Below are positions 1 through 11,066 of a stretch of 49,676 nucleotides of DNA, one piece after another. A program made the position numbers and the translations under genes. Origin of the DNA: Hyphomonadaceae bacterium (GTDB lineage Bacteria; Pseudomonadota; Alphaproteobacteria; Caulobacterales; Hyphomonadaceae); assembly GCA_016714495.1 (NCBI GenBank), contig JADKDU010000015.1, positions 1 through 49,676 of the forward strand. Direction: 5' to 3'. Under the pieces are notes generated by a model. That model saw only the letters and a program-made list of their open reading frames with translations, was not told where the DNA came from and made no database searches. Every line of letters starts with the position of its first letter. The stretch's first letter is position 1.

Positions 1-1
1 C

Positions 2-817
2 GGCGATCACACACATGAGCCCGTCACAGGCATCATCCATCGCTACCCGGATCGTGTGCTGCTTAAGGCTGTCTCGGTGTGTCCTGTCTACTGTCGCTTC
101 TGCTTCCGGCGCGAGATGGTCGGGCCGGACAAGGACAGCAGTCTGTCACCATCCGAACTTGAAGCTGCGTTGGCTTACATACGTCAACATCCTGAAATCT
201 GGGAGGTCATCATTACGGGTGGGGATCCCTTCATGCTGTCCGCGCGTCGCGCCGCTGCGCTGACGCGCTTGCTGGAGGCGGTCCCCCATGTGAAGGTGAT
301 ACGCTGGCACACGCGCATGCCCGTCGCAGATCCCGATCGCGTTTCAAGCGAGTTCGTTGCGGTCATTAGCAGCAGGTCGAAAGCCGTATATGTTGCTGTG
401 CATTGCAATCACCCGCGCGAGCTGACCCCGGCGACGCTCGGTGCGTGCGATCGACTGGTGGACGCCGGCATTCCGCTCTTGAGCCAGACTGTTCTTCTTA
501 AAGGCGTCAACGACGACATAACGACGCTGGAACAACTGATGCGCGCCTTCGTCCAGGCGCGGATAAAACCTTACTATCTGCATCACGCAGACCTTGCGCC
601 TGGCACCTCGCATTTCCGCACGACCGTGGAGCAGGGTCAGGACTTAGCACGCCAATTACGCGACAGGATTTCCGGGCTCGCACAGCCTGCCTATGTGATC
701 GATATCCCTGGGGGTGTTTCGAAAGCGCTCGCATCGCCCGCTGATGTTGAAACTGAAAGCGGGCGCGTACGGCTTCGTGGTCGAGACGGGGTCATGCGCG
801 ACTACGCCGGAACGTAA
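2..817 (+). CDS. KamA/EpmB-family radical SAM aminomutase (5' end outside window)
   Basis: The reading frame is open from base 2, so the gene starts before the window; about 271 C-terminal residues are present. The radical SAM cysteine motif CPVYCRFC (CX3CX2C) is near the start of the visible part, followed by IITGGDPF (the GGDP motif) and the family signature HHADLAPGTSHFR, then DIPGG near the C terminus. These fit the lysine 2,3-aminomutase family, which includes EpmB, the enzyme that beta-lysylates elongation factor P. Such enzymes bind a 4Fe-4S cluster, S-adenosylmethionine and PLP. The PLP lysine is expected just after DIPGG (IDIPGGVSKA). The exact substrate cannot be decided: EpmB and true lysine aminomutases look alike here, and no epmA or lysine-degradation gene is visible. 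Downstream is 869 bp with little coding signal. Confidence 0.85.
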   Translation, partial: GDHTHEPVTGIIHRYPDRVLLKAVSVCPVYCRFCFRREMVGPDKDSSLSPSELEAALAYIRQHPEIWEVIITGGDPFMLSARRAAALTRLLEAVPHVKVIRWHTRMPVADPDRVSSEFVAVISSRSKAVYVAVHCNHPRELTPATLGACDRLVDAGIPLLSQTVLLKGVNDDITTLEQLMRAFVQARIKPYYLHHADLAPGTSHFRTTVEQGQDLARQLRDRISGLAQPAYVIDIPGGVSKALASPADVETESGRVRLRGRDGVMRDYAGT

Positions 818-1355
818 GGTCAGGCTAGCTCTGCTTGCGCCGCGCCTGCGCCGACATCCGCTCCATGCTCTTGAACGACAGCCATTCGCGGCCTTCCACT
901 TCCATGCCGTCATAGAGGAAGACGCAGTTCATGAAAGCCACGCTTTGGAATTCATCGAAGCGAACCGCCGGTCCACACCGACGATGACGCAAGAGCTGAG
1001 TTCGGCATTTTCCAGCGCGCTTTGTCGTCGACCTTCACCAGCTTTCCAGCAACTCGACCTGTAAGCATGAACGGGCGGCTCCTTTCGTCTGGAAAGCAAC
1101 GCGCATATTGGAAACCGGGTCCATTCGGTTCGGCAGTAACATCACAGCGTGCGGGGAACCAATTTGAATGTGGCGAACCGCCTCACAATGACGAGTGGAT
1201 ATGACTTCGCTTAAACTCCGGGCTCGGCCCGCGAGACGTTGCGGCGCTATCTCCCAAGGCCGACCGAACGGAACCATTGGGCCGCCACAACGAATTCAGT
1301 CGCGGATGTCACCGCATTGGTCCCATCGCGCGTGTAGCGGACGGGAAGAGAAAAG
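818..1355. other. intergenic gap with weak coding relic
   Basis: No convincing gene is present. On the minus strand a frame is open from about 1035 down to a stop at 825-827. It ends in a protein-like stretch (FMNCVFLYDGMEVEGREWL, then SFKSMERMSAQARRKQS) with normal-looking codon use, but lacks a plausible start and a recognisable family. It may be the C-terminal relic of a lost gene. No FNR-like box was found here. Confidence 0.35.
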
Positions 1356-1535
1356 ATGGATGGTGAAGTCGGGGCCCCGCTTCCCAATAGCCCGAGCTCT
1401 GCCATGGGCGGATTTGCCGGCGGTTCTGTCGGCATTGTCCCTTGGATATTGCTCGACACCGATGGGCAATCGGCCGTCCGTCGGCGCGCCGCGCGAGCTT
1501 TTTTGGCGCTCCGCGAACGTGCGTTGACACATTAG
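1356..1535 (+). CDS. possible small protein, 59 aa
   Basis: This short ORF runs from an ATG preceded by a purine-rich stretch (GGGAAGAGAAAAG), a possible ribosome binding site, to a TAG. The product has a Gly/Ser-rich N-terminal half with a short hydrophobic run (GSVGIVPWILL) and a basic helical C-terminal part (RRRAARAFLALRERA). I recognise no family. It lies in the same direction as pfkB and ends about 150 bp before it. It could equally be chance in GC-rich DNA; the start context and amphipathic C terminus are the only support. Confidence 0.25.
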   Translation: MDGEVGAPLPNSPSSAMGGFAGGSVGIVPWILLDTDGQSAVRRRAARAFLALRERALTH

Positions 1536-1686
1536 GCGTCTATGCCGAAGGGGTCGGCTTCATTCTCAATCTGGTTGACAAGGTATACGGTCTCAGAAGC
1601 GTTCTGGTCGAGATCGCAGGATCAGCACAGGCGCGCCGTCAGCCGGATCCGTTGTCTTGACGGTATTGAAAACATCGGAAGCGGTT

Positions 1687-2628
1687 ATGGCCAAGATCAT
1701 TACAGTGACCATCAATCCGGCGGTAGACGTGTCGACATCTGTCGACCGTGTGGAGCCGGTGCTTAAACTGCGCTGCAGGACCGAGCGACGGGAGCCGGGC
1801 GGCGGCGGCATCAATGTCGCCAGGGTGATCAGCCGGCTCGGCGGGGATGTTCTCGCCGTCTACGCGGCCGGCGGCGTGATCGGGCGGCTGCTGAGCGAGT
1901 TGGTGGAGACAGAAGGCGTGGCAGCGCACGCCGTCGAGATTGCTGGCGTGACACGCGAGAGTTTCACTGTCGTTGATGAAACAACACGGGATGAATTTCG
2001 ATTTGTGCTGCCAGGACCCGAACTGTCAGAATCCGAATGGCGCGGCTGTCTCGAGCAGGTCGAAAAGATAGCAAGCAGCCAAGGCTATATCATCGCCAGC
2101 GGTAGCCTGGCTGTGGGCGTTCCTGACGATTTCTACGCCCGTCTGGCTCACTCGCGCGGAAAGCCGACTGCCGCTTCATCGTTGACGCTTGCGGGTTCGA
2201 CCCTGAAAGCTGCGCTTGAGGCAGGGGTCTATCTTGCCAAGCCCAATCTGCGCGAACTGCAAGACATGCTGGGCGAGTCGCTTGCCGGTCGCAGCAGCCA
2301 GGTAAGCGCCTGTCGCCGGCTGGTCGGACAGGGGCGTGCAGAGATCGTGGCGCTGTCGCTTGGGTCATCCGGCGCGCTGGTGGTGACGAAGGATCGCGCC
2401 TGGTTCAGTGAGCCCCTTCGAGTGAACGTCCTGAGTTCGGTAGGCGCGGGCGACAGCTTTCTTGGCGCGATGGTCTGGTCGCTATCATCAGGGCGCGGTG
2501 TCGAAGAGGCGCTTCGCTATGCGGTGGCGGCGGGTTCCGCAGCATTGCTCGCTCCCGGCACGCAACTCTGCGATCCGGCAGACGTGGTTCGCATGTCTTC
2601 GGATGTGCAGCTAAACCTTGTCGGATAG
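1687..2628 (+). CDS. pfkB: 6-phosphofructokinase II, PfkB family
   Basis: The product is about 313 aa, the usual length for the ribokinase/PfkB sugar kinase family. It most resembles E. coli Pfk-2: an N-terminal TVTINPAVD, the substrate-binding loop EPGGGGINVAR, and the C-terminal anion-hole and catalytic motif VGAGDSFLGAM, where Asp is the catalytic base. It should phosphorylate fructose-6-phosphate to the 1,6-bisphosphate with ATP in the cytoplasm. The ATG at 1687 is preferred over the TTG at 1657 because GGAAG lies 5-6 nt upstream and the protein then begins MAKIITVTINP, as in relatives. The segment usually reading VDTSG is replaced by AASSLTLAG, a mild departure. Its 3' end overlaps the convergent ppsA by 18 bp, so the opposed glycolytic and gluconeogenic genes end on each other. 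Confidence 0.9.
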   Translation: MAKIITVTINPAVDVSTSVDRVEPVLKLRCRTERREPGGGGINVARVISRLGGDVLAVYAAGGVIGRLLSELVETEGVAAHAVEIAGVTRESFTVVDETTRDEFRFVLPGPELSESEWRGCLEQVEKIASSQGYIIASGSLAVGVPDDFYARLAHSRGKPTAASSLTLAGSTLKAALEAGVYLAKPNLRELQDMLGESLAGRSSQVSACRRLVGQGRAEIVALSLGSSGALVVTKDRAWFSEPLRVNVLSSVGAGDSFLGAMVWSLSSGRGVEEALRYAVAAGSAALLAPGTQLCDPADVVRMSSDVQLNLVG

Positions 2629-5031
2629 CGTGGCCGGCTCGCCCTGCATCATGCGCTCCTTTTGCGCTACGCGATGCTTCACTACGACAAAACTGTCCGG
2701 GCTCACCGACATCGAGTCGATGCCGCATTCTACGAGGAACTCGGCGAACTCAGGATGGTCCGACGGCGCCTGGCCGCAGAGACCGACCTTCGCACCGGCT
2801 TCGTGCGCCGCCGTGACGACGTTCCTGATCATCCATTTGACCGCCTCGTCCTGCTCGTCGAACAGTTCGGCAAGCTCCGCCGAGTCCCGATCGACGCCGA
2901 GGGTCAACTGCGTGAGGTCGTTGCTTCCGATCGAGAACCCGTCAAAACGTTGTGCAAATTGCCTTGCAAGAACAACGTTCGATGGAATCTCGCACATCAC
3001 GTAGACTTCGAGGCCGTCCTCGCCGCGGCGCAAGCCGTTCTCGGCCATAACCGCTAGTACGCGGTCAGCTTCACGGATTGAGCGGCAGAATGGAATCATC
3101 ACGATGACATTCGAGAACCCCATGTCCTCGCGGAGTCGCTTCAGAGCGCGACATTCGAGGGCGAAGCCAGGGCGATACCGCGGTGAATAATAGCGCGAAG
3201 CCCCGCGGAAGCCGATCATGGGGTTCTCTTCTTGAGGCTCGAACTGCGCACCGCCCAGAAGGTGTGCATACTCGTTCGTCTTGAAGTCGCTGGTCCGGAT
3301 GATCACGGGCTTCGGGTAATAGGCGGCCGCCAGTCGCGCCAGTCCCAAAGCCAGCCGGTCGACGAAGTATTCCGTACGATCGGCGTAGTTCTGTGTGAGC
3401 TCGACAATCGCCGACTTGGCCTCCTGATCCTTGAGGTCGTCAAACTGTACAAGCGCCATGGGATGGATCTTGACGTGATTGCTGATCACGAACTCCATGC
3501 GCGCAAGGCCCACGCCATCGGCCGGCAGACGCCACCAACGGAAGGCTGCTGCCGGATTGGCGAGGTTTAACATCACTTTTGTCTGCGTCGCAGGGATTGA
3601 ATCGACATTGACCTCGGTGACCTCAATTTTGGCCGCGCCCTCATAGATGTAGCCTTCCCCGCCTTCGGCGCAGGAAACCGTGATCTCCTGTAGATCGTGA
3701 AGCACCGCCATGGCGTTGCCTGCGCCGATGACGGCAGGTAGGCCGAGTTCACGGCTGATAATTGCCGCATGCGACGTACGCCCGCCATGATCCGTGACGA
3801 TGGCGGCGGCGCGCTTCATGATCGGCACCCAGTCCGGATCGGTGGTCTTCGTGACCAGGATCGAACCATCGACAAAGCGGCTTATCTGGCTCGCATCCTC
3901 GATCAGGCAGGCGCGCCCGCTTGCAACCGCCTCGCCGATGCTGAGACCCCTCGCCAGCGTGGGCCCCTTCGACAGCACGCGATACGTGCGAAGGTTCGCC
4001 GCATCCCGCCGCGATTGCACCGTTTCCGGTCGCGCTTGAACGACATAAAGTTTCGCTGTGTCTCCAGCCTTGGCCCATTCAATGTCCATCGGGCGGCCGT
4101 AATGAGCCTCAATGACGCAAGCCCAGCGTGCGAGGGTCAGAATATCGTCATCGGAGAGGACGAATGACGACTGCTCGACTTTCGATGTCGGTACGTTGCG
4201 TGTAAATGCGCCGTCTTCCGTCCCGTAGACCATCTTGAACGTCTTCGCGCCCAGCTTTTTCTGGACGATGGGTTTCAGCGTAAGGTTCTGCAGGAGCGGT
4301 TTGAAGACCTGATACTCGTCGGGGTCGACAGCGCCTTTTACGACATTCTCACCGAGGCCCCATGCCGCGTCGATAACCACGACGCGATCAAAGCCAGTCT
4401 CGGTATCGACGGAGAACATGACGCCGGCGCCGCCCAGGTCGGAACGAACCATCAGCTGAACGCCGATGGAGAGTGCAACCTTCATGTGATCGAAGCCCTG
4501 CGTTGCCCGATAGCTGATGGCTCGATCCGTGAAGAGCGATGCAAGGCATTTGCGACATGCGCGCAGCAGGTCACGTTCCCCGCGCACGTTCAGAAACGTT
4601 TCCTGTTGCCCGGCAAAACTGGCGTGAGGCAGGTCTTCGGCGGTGGCGCTGGATCGTACGGCCACTTCAACCTTGGATCGTCCGACGCGCTGGCCGAGTT
4701 CGGCATAGCTTGCAGCAATGCTTCGCGCCGCTTCGTCAGGCCACTTGCCGCGCAGGAAGAGCGCGCGAATAGTCTCGCCGGCCTCACTGAGTTCTATCTC
4801 TCCCGCATCCAGCCTGCGGAATGTCGCCGCGATCGCGTCGCGAAGACCGTTGAAGTCAACGAACGCCCAGTAGGCATCGGTTGTCGTTGCAAAGCCTGGC
4901 GGCGTGTGTATGCCCTGCTTGCCGAGGTTGCGGATCATTTCCCCTAGCGATGCATTCTTGCCGCCTACGCGCGGCACGTCTTCCTTCCCGAGTTCTTCGA
5001 GCCAGATAACGTGCGGAGCAGCACTCTTCAT
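2611..5031 (-). CDS. ppsA: phosphoenolpyruvate synthase
   Basis: This enzyme converts pyruvate, ATP and water to PEP, AMP and phosphate for gluconeogenesis. The N-terminal pyruvate phosphate dikinase/ATP-grasp domain starts with RVGGKNASLGEMI. The swivelling phosphohistidine domain carries GGRTSHAAIISRELG, whose His is the phospho-carrier. The C-terminal PEP/pyruvate TIM barrel has GSNDLTQLTLGVDRD and GLCGQAPSDHPEFAEF, with the catalytic Cys. From this start it is about 806 aa, close to the family norm of about 790. An upstream in-frame ATG at 5088 would add 19 residues without family similarity and would place the start codon on an FNR-like box, so 5031 is preferred; 5088 does have an AGGA motif just upstream. 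It converges on pfkB. Confidence 0.93.
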   Translation of the reverse strand: MKSAAPHVIWLEELGKEDVPRVGGKNASLGEMIRNLGKQGIHTPPGFATTTDAYWAFVDFNGLRDAIAATFRRLDAGEIELSEAGETIRALFLRGKWPDEAARSIAASYAELGQRVGRSKVEVAVRSSATAEDLPHASFAGQQETFLNVRGERDLLRACRKCLASLFTDRAISYRATQGFDHMKVALSIGVQLMVRSDLGGAGVMFSVDTETGFDRVVVIDAAWGLGENVVKGAVDPDEYQVFKPLLQNLTLKPIVQKKLGAKTFKMVYGTEDGAFTRNVPTSKVEQSSFVLSDDDILTLARWACVIEAHYGRPMDIEWAKAGDTAKLYVVQARPETVQSRRDAANLRTYRVLSKGPTLARGLSIGEAVASGRACLIEDASQISRFVDGSILVTKTTDPDWVPIMKRAAAIVTDHGGRTSHAAIISRELGLPAVIGAGNAMAVLHDLQEITVSCAEGGEGYIYEGAAKIEVTEVNVDSIPATQTKVMLNLANPAAAFRWWRLPADGVGLARMEFVISNHVKIHPMALVQFDDLKDQEAKSAIVELTQNYADRTEYFVDRLALGLARLAAAYYPKPVIIRTSDFKTNEYAHLLGGAQFEPQEENPMIGFRGASRYYSPRYRPGFALECRALKRLREDMGFSNVIVMIPFCRSIREADRVLAVMAENGLRRGEDGLEVYVMCEIPSNVVLARQFAQRFDGFSIGSNDLTQLTLGVDRDSAELAELFDEQDEAVKWMIRNVVTAAHEAGAKVGLCGQAPSDHPEFAEFLVECGIDSMSVSPDSFVVVKHRVAQKERMMQGEPATLSDKV

Positions 5032-5087
5032 GGGGCAACCATCCAGGACAGATCCGCCGGAGAGTGGAGCGGCCACGGAGCCTTGCA

Positions 5088-5101
5088 TTGATCCTGCGCA
5101 A
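5088..5101 (-). promoter_or_regulatory. weak FNR/Anr-like box upstream of ppsA
   Basis: On the minus strand this reads TTGCG-CAGG-ATCAA, 8 of 10 matches to the FNR/Anr/FixK consensus TTGAT-N4-ATCAA, with one perfect half site. Its centre lies about 63 bp upstream of the preferred ppsA start at 5031, compatible with class II activation and a short leader. It is the weakest of the four boxes in the cluster. Confidence 0.35.
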
Positions 5102-5193
5102 GCTGCGCCCTGACGAGCGCTGGATATGAATGTTGTCGATGCCTACGATCTCATCCTGCCGCCCGAAACCGCGGGTGGCTGTGGCCTTCCGTC

Positions 5194-7596
<2,403 letters not shown>

Positions 7597-7605
7597 GCGA
7601 AGCCC

Positions 7606-8010
7606 TCAGTTCTTGCCGAGACGTATGACAAGACAGCCATTCACGAAGTCATGGTCGACGCTGCGATAGGAGCCGGGGGGCAGGGCGATGTCCCGCCGGA
7701 ACGCGCCCTGCGGAAGTTCAAGCCGGTGAATAATCGCTATGCGTAGCTCTGGGGGCAGCAAGCGTCTCCCCGAGATGACCAGCACCCCGTCATGAATCGT
7801 TGCCTCAATGCTGTCCGGACTGACGCCCGGCAACGCGGCCAGGATCAGGACTTCCTCCGCCGTCTCCAGAACATCGACGGGCGGCTCCCAACTCGGAGCG
7901 CTTCCGTGGGACGGTCGCGGTTCGAACAGTTGTCGATGCAACCGTTCGGCCTTGGCCATCATGTCAAGGGCGTCAGACCACATTCGGGTCCTGGGATCGG
8001 AAGAACTCAT
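7606..8010 (-). CDS. Hsp20/alpha-crystallin small heat-shock protein
   Basis: The product is 134 aa. The alpha-crystallin domain runs from about residue 44 to the end (PPVDVLETAEEVLILAALPG, then GVLVISGRR and the closing NGCLVIRLGKN). Small heat-shock proteins hold unfolding clients in a refoldable state without ATP. The C-terminal I-X-I tail motif that drives oligomer assembly is absent: the protein stops right after the last beta strand, so assembly may differ. It is the first gene of an operon with lon (9-bp gap). An FNR-like box lies about 82-95 bp upstream of its start. Confidence 0.88.
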   Translation of the reverse strand: MSSSDPRTRMWSDALDMMAKAERLHRQLFEPRPSHGSAPSWEPPVDVLETAEEVLILAALPGVSPDSIEATIHDGVLVISGRRLLPPELRIAIIHRLELPQGAFRRDIALPPGSYRSVDHDFVNGCLVIRLGKN

Positions 8011-8091
8011 GGACTGCGTCTCTGTTTACGGCGACGGGGCGGGTTGATCCGCCAAGTTGATCAAGGATCATGCTCTATTCAATTGATCACG

Positions 8092-8105
8092 TTGAGCCTG
8101 ATCAA
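8092..8105 (-). promoter_or_regulatory. FNR/Anr/FixK-type box upstream of hsp20-lon
   Basis: On the minus strand it reads TTGAT-CAGG-CTCAA, 9 of 10 matches to TTGAT-N4-ATCAA. It sits in the 138-bp gap between the RNase gene stop and the hsp20 start, about 80 bp before the hsp20 ATG. Further TTGATC half-sites and a TTGATCAA palindrome (8056-8063) lie between the box and the gene, suggesting a multi-site control region. Confidence 0.6.
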
Positions 8106-8148
8106 ACGGACATACGCCGCCCGCGGGCGAAACGGCCAAGAGTCCTCT

Positions 8149-9741
8149 TCACGCTCGCGCGAGTGTCTCGCTCAATTGAGCCAAGATGGCGTCACGGGAT
8201 TTGTCGTCGGGGGCATTGTCGAGTTTTGCGCGAAGCGCCGACAGGAAGGTAACGCGCGCGTTGTGCCAGTCGAGATGAGACAATGCATCGGGCATGATGC
8301 GAGGCTGAGCCCCCCGAGTGCGCTCTGCGCGCGCCTTGGAGCCAATTCGGTATGACTGGTCAATTTCGGCAATCTTGACCTGATCTTCCGCGTAGCCCGA
8401 AGCAACCAGGCGGGAGCGCAGTCCGACGAGATTTTCAACTTCCCCGTGATTCAGGAATATCGTCCCGGCGATGGGTCTTCGGGCCGCCACCCATTTGACG
8501 AGGCCTCCGGCGTCGGCATGCCCAGAGTACACATCGATTTCGCGGATGCGCGACCGGACTGCGATCTCGTCGCCCTGAATGCGCACATCGCGGCGGCCTT
8601 CGAGCAATAGTCGGCCGAGGGTGCCGACCGCTTGATACCCAACGATCAGAACAGTGGCGTCGTGACGAGGAAGGAGCCGACGAAGATGGTTCCTGACACG
8701 ACCAGCATCGCACATGCCGCTGGCTGCAATGATCACGTGCCAGCCGCGCTGCCGCTCCAGATCGCGACTTTCTGACGAACTCTCGGTGAAGCGGAGAAGC
8801 CGTGACTCGCGCAGGCCCTTAAAAGGGTTTTCGCCGGATTCTTTGTGACCGCTGCGAAGAAAGACGTTGGTCGCCTTTATTGCGAGGGGACTGTCTAGGA
8901 ATATCTGGCCGGGCGGAGCTTCAGTGCTTTCCATCAGGTCGAGAAGATCGACCAAGAGTTCCTGAGTGCGCTCGACCGCAAATGCGGGGATCAGCAGAGG
9001 GCCGCCAGCGGCGTGCGCCGCTCGCAGTTCGTTCGCGAGAATCGTCCGGCGGGCTGTCACATCCACCTGCTGGCGCTCGACGCCGCCGTATGTGCTCTCG
9101 ACAATCAGATGATCAATATCGACCGGTCCTTCCGGGTCATCTGTGATACCCCTTCCACCGGGGCCGATGTCGCCGGAGAAGCAGAGCCGGATCGGGGCGG
9201 CTTCCTTGTCATTCGCGACTTCGACCTCGATCGAGGCGGCGCCAAGAATGTGACCTGCATTCCACCATCGGGCTCGAACGCTGTTCGCAACGGTGACCCA
9301 TTCCCTGAGATTGACTGTCTGGAACTGGGTGAGCGTATCTCGCGCATCAACCGCAGTGAAGATCGGCTGCAGGTCAGATTCGCCGCGTCGTCTGTTGCGG
9401 CGGTTGAGCTGCTCGACTTCAACCTCCTGAATGTTTCCCGCGTCGGGCAGAAGAACCTCGCACAGATCACGGGTTCCCGCTGTCGCATAGATGGGTCCGT
9501 CGAAACCCGCGAGGCGCAGTTTGGGAAGTAGGCCGCTGTGATCGATGTGGGCATGCGTCAGGATCACGGCATTCAGGGATTTCGCATCAAAGGGAAACGC
9601 GCCGTAGTTCAGCTGTTTCAGCGTCTTTGTTCCTTGGAACATTCCGCATTCCACGAGCACTCGGCTTTCGCCACATTCGATCAGCATGCATGCGCCAGTG
9701 ACGCAACCGGCTGCGCCATAGAAGCTAAGAAGCGTTGTCAT
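8149..9741 (-). CDS. beta-CASP metallo-beta-lactamase RNase (RMMBL type)
   Basis: This 530-aa protein has a metallo-beta-lactamase fold with motif 2 LTHAHIDHSG, a motif 3 His (NAGHILGAA) and motif 4 SGDIGPGG. The beta-CASP insertion starts near ESTYGG, and the C-terminal RMMBL segment includes YSGHADAGGLVKW and FLNHGE, with the two additional histidines. This is the YSH1/CPSF73-like bacterial group, zinc-dependent endo- or exoribonucleases. The last 80 residues are an extra helical tail. It lies between prs and hsp20-lon on the same strand but is separated from prs by 434 bp holding an FNR-like box, so it probably has its own promoter. The association with PRPP synthetase, phosphorylase, Hsp20 and Lon suggests RNA turnover feeding nucleotide salvage under stress (inference). 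Confidence 0.9.
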   Translation of the reverse strand: MTTLLSFYGAAGCVTGACMLIECGESRVLVECGMFQGTKTLKQLNYGAFPFDAKSLNAVILTHAHIDHSGLLPKLRLAGFDGPIYATAGTRDLCEVLLPDAGNIQEVEVEQLNRRNRRRGESDLQPIFTAVDARDTLTQFQTVNLREWVTVANSVRARWWNAGHILGAASIEVEVANDKEAAPIRLCFSGDIGPGGRGITDDPEGPVDIDHLIVESTYGGVERQQVDVTARRTILANELRAAHAAGGPLLIPAFAVERTQELLVDLLDLMESTEAPPGQIFLDSPLAIKATNVFLRSGHKESGENPFKGLRESRLLRFTESSSESRDLERQRGWHVIIAASGMCDAGRVRNHLRRLLPRHDATVLIVGYQAVGTLGRLLLEGRRDVRIQGDEIAVRSRIREIDVYSGHADAGGLVKWVAARRPIAGTIFLNHGEVENLVGLRSRLVASGYAEDQVKIAEIDQSYRIGSKARAERTRGAQPRIMPDALSHLDWHNARVTFLSALRAKLDNAPDDKSRDAILAQLSETLARA

Positions 9742-10175
9742 TCGGCCACCTTGTTTGCGCCCGGCTGCTTCATCGAGTGACTAGCGTTAGTCCGGAAAGC
9801 CGTGGGGACGGGCCGGCGCGATCGTTCCTCAACCGCCATTTGCAAGTCCCGCCGCCAGCCAAACTCTCTGCTCCACGTAGCGGCAGTAGGGATGATTGTG
9901 TGTAGGCAGTTCCGTCATTGCGTCTGACATCCCGACCGCCATGCCGCTTCATGAACAGGAGCCATGGCCAACTGCTGATGTGATGACCGCTCACGGGTGT
10001 CTCCACGATCATTGAACAAGTAATGATCAGGTCGCCGGGCGTCCGCCGCCTTGATCTCGATCACAAGCTTCAGTTGCAATTTTCAGGTTGCAACGCGGCG
10101 CATGACGGCGTGCCGTTTTGCGTTCGCGGAGCATATAATATAGATGGCATACGCACAGGTCGATCCCGACCTGGC
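9742..10175. other. intergenic control region between prs and the RNase gene
   Basis: These 434 bp contain no convincing ORF. They contain an FNR-like box (10051-10064) and a TTGCAA-rich stretch around 10073-10100 (GTTGCAAT and GTTGCAAC). AT content rises locally near 10134-10146 (ATATAATATA), which could be a -10-like region. Confidence 0.5.
10051..10064 (-). promoter_or_regulatory. FNR/Anr/FixK-type box upstream of the RNase gene
   Basis: The plus strand reads TTGAT-CTCG-ATCAC, 9 of 10 matches to the consensus, with a perfect first half. It lies about 310 bp upstream of the RNase start (9741). That is far for direct activation unless the leader is long, so the target may be the RNase through a long leader or an unannotated transcript. 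Confidence 0.55.
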
Positions 10176-11066
10176 CTACCAGGGCTCGGTCTCCAGCGCC
10201 TTGGCGAGAAGGCCTGCGAGATGAATTTCATTGGTTTTGTGCGTGCACGAGTCCGTCGAAATGATACGGTCCGCGCCTGCCGCGATTAGTTCGTTGATTG
10301 CCGCATCATCGGCAAGTGCATGCGTGACGAAGATTACGATCCGGCCGGCGTCCGCCCGCTTCAATGTTTGCACGGCCTCGCGGAGGGTTTTGCCGGTAGA
10401 GCATATATCATCGATTAGGAGTATCGGCTGGCTCTTCAATGTGAGCTTGTCTGGGCCCAGGATTTCGACATCAGTGTCACCATGCCGGGTTTTCCGCATG
10501 ACGGCGTGAGCGAGCCGCATCGGCTCCGCGATCTGCCTGACCCAGGGGGCGGACTCCGAATCGGGGCCTATGACCATTGTGTCTGCTGCCAGGGGCAGCT
10601 GGCGCAGATATGGCGTCAGGGCATCCGCAGAATGAAGATGAGTGCATTCCGCCCGATGAAACAGCTCAGCAAGGGTGTTCGTGCGATGGAGATGCGGATC
10701 GACCGTGATGATCCTGTCGAATGCAGCATCAAGCACGCCTGCGATCACACGCTGGCTTACAGGCTCACCAGTCCGGAAGATCTTGTCCTGGCGCATATAG
10801 GGCAGATACGGGGCCACCAGAACCAGCCGTTCCACACCGCCCCTGCGCCAGGCGTCCGCCGCCAGCAACAGTTCCACGATCTTGGCGTTCGGATTATTCA
10901 GTGAGCGGTAGACAATCGTCGTCGAAGTTGGCGTCGGCACCCGAGGAATGACCTCGCCATCGGGAAAGGCATGCACGTCTACGTAAGCCACAGGACGACC
11001 CAGTGCGCGAGCAAGCCTCTCAGCCTGGGCGACCTCATCGGGAAAGGCATGCAGCGTGGCGCTCAT
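10176..11066 (-). CDS. prs: ribose-phosphate pyrophosphokinase
   Basis: The 296-aa product belongs to the PRPP synthetase family. It shows the pyrophosphate/ATP loop YLPYMRQDKIF, the catalytic-flexible region with DPHLHRT, and the PRPP-binding P-loop LLIDDICSTGKTL. It transfers pyrophosphate from ATP to ribose-5-phosphate to make PRPP. It is slightly shorter than the housekeeping enzyme (about 310-320 aa), so a specialised paralogue is likely. Its ATG overlaps the phosphorylase stop (ATGA), so the two are translationally coupled and likely share substrate flow. Confidence 0.92.
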   Translation of the reverse strand: MSATLHAFPDEVAQAERLARALGRPVAYVDVHAFPDGEVIPRVPTPTSTTIVYRSLNNPNAKIVELLLAADAWRRGGVERLVLVAPYLPYMRQDKIFRTGEPVSQRVIAGVLDAAFDRIITVDPHLHRTNTLAELFHRAECTHLHSADALTPYLRQLPLAADTMVIGPDSESAPWVRQIAEPMRLAHAVMRKTRHGDTDVEILGPDKLTLKSQPILLIDDICSTGKTLREAVQTLKRADAGRIVIFVTHALADDAAINELIAAGADRIISTDSCTHKTNEIHLAGLLAKALETEPW

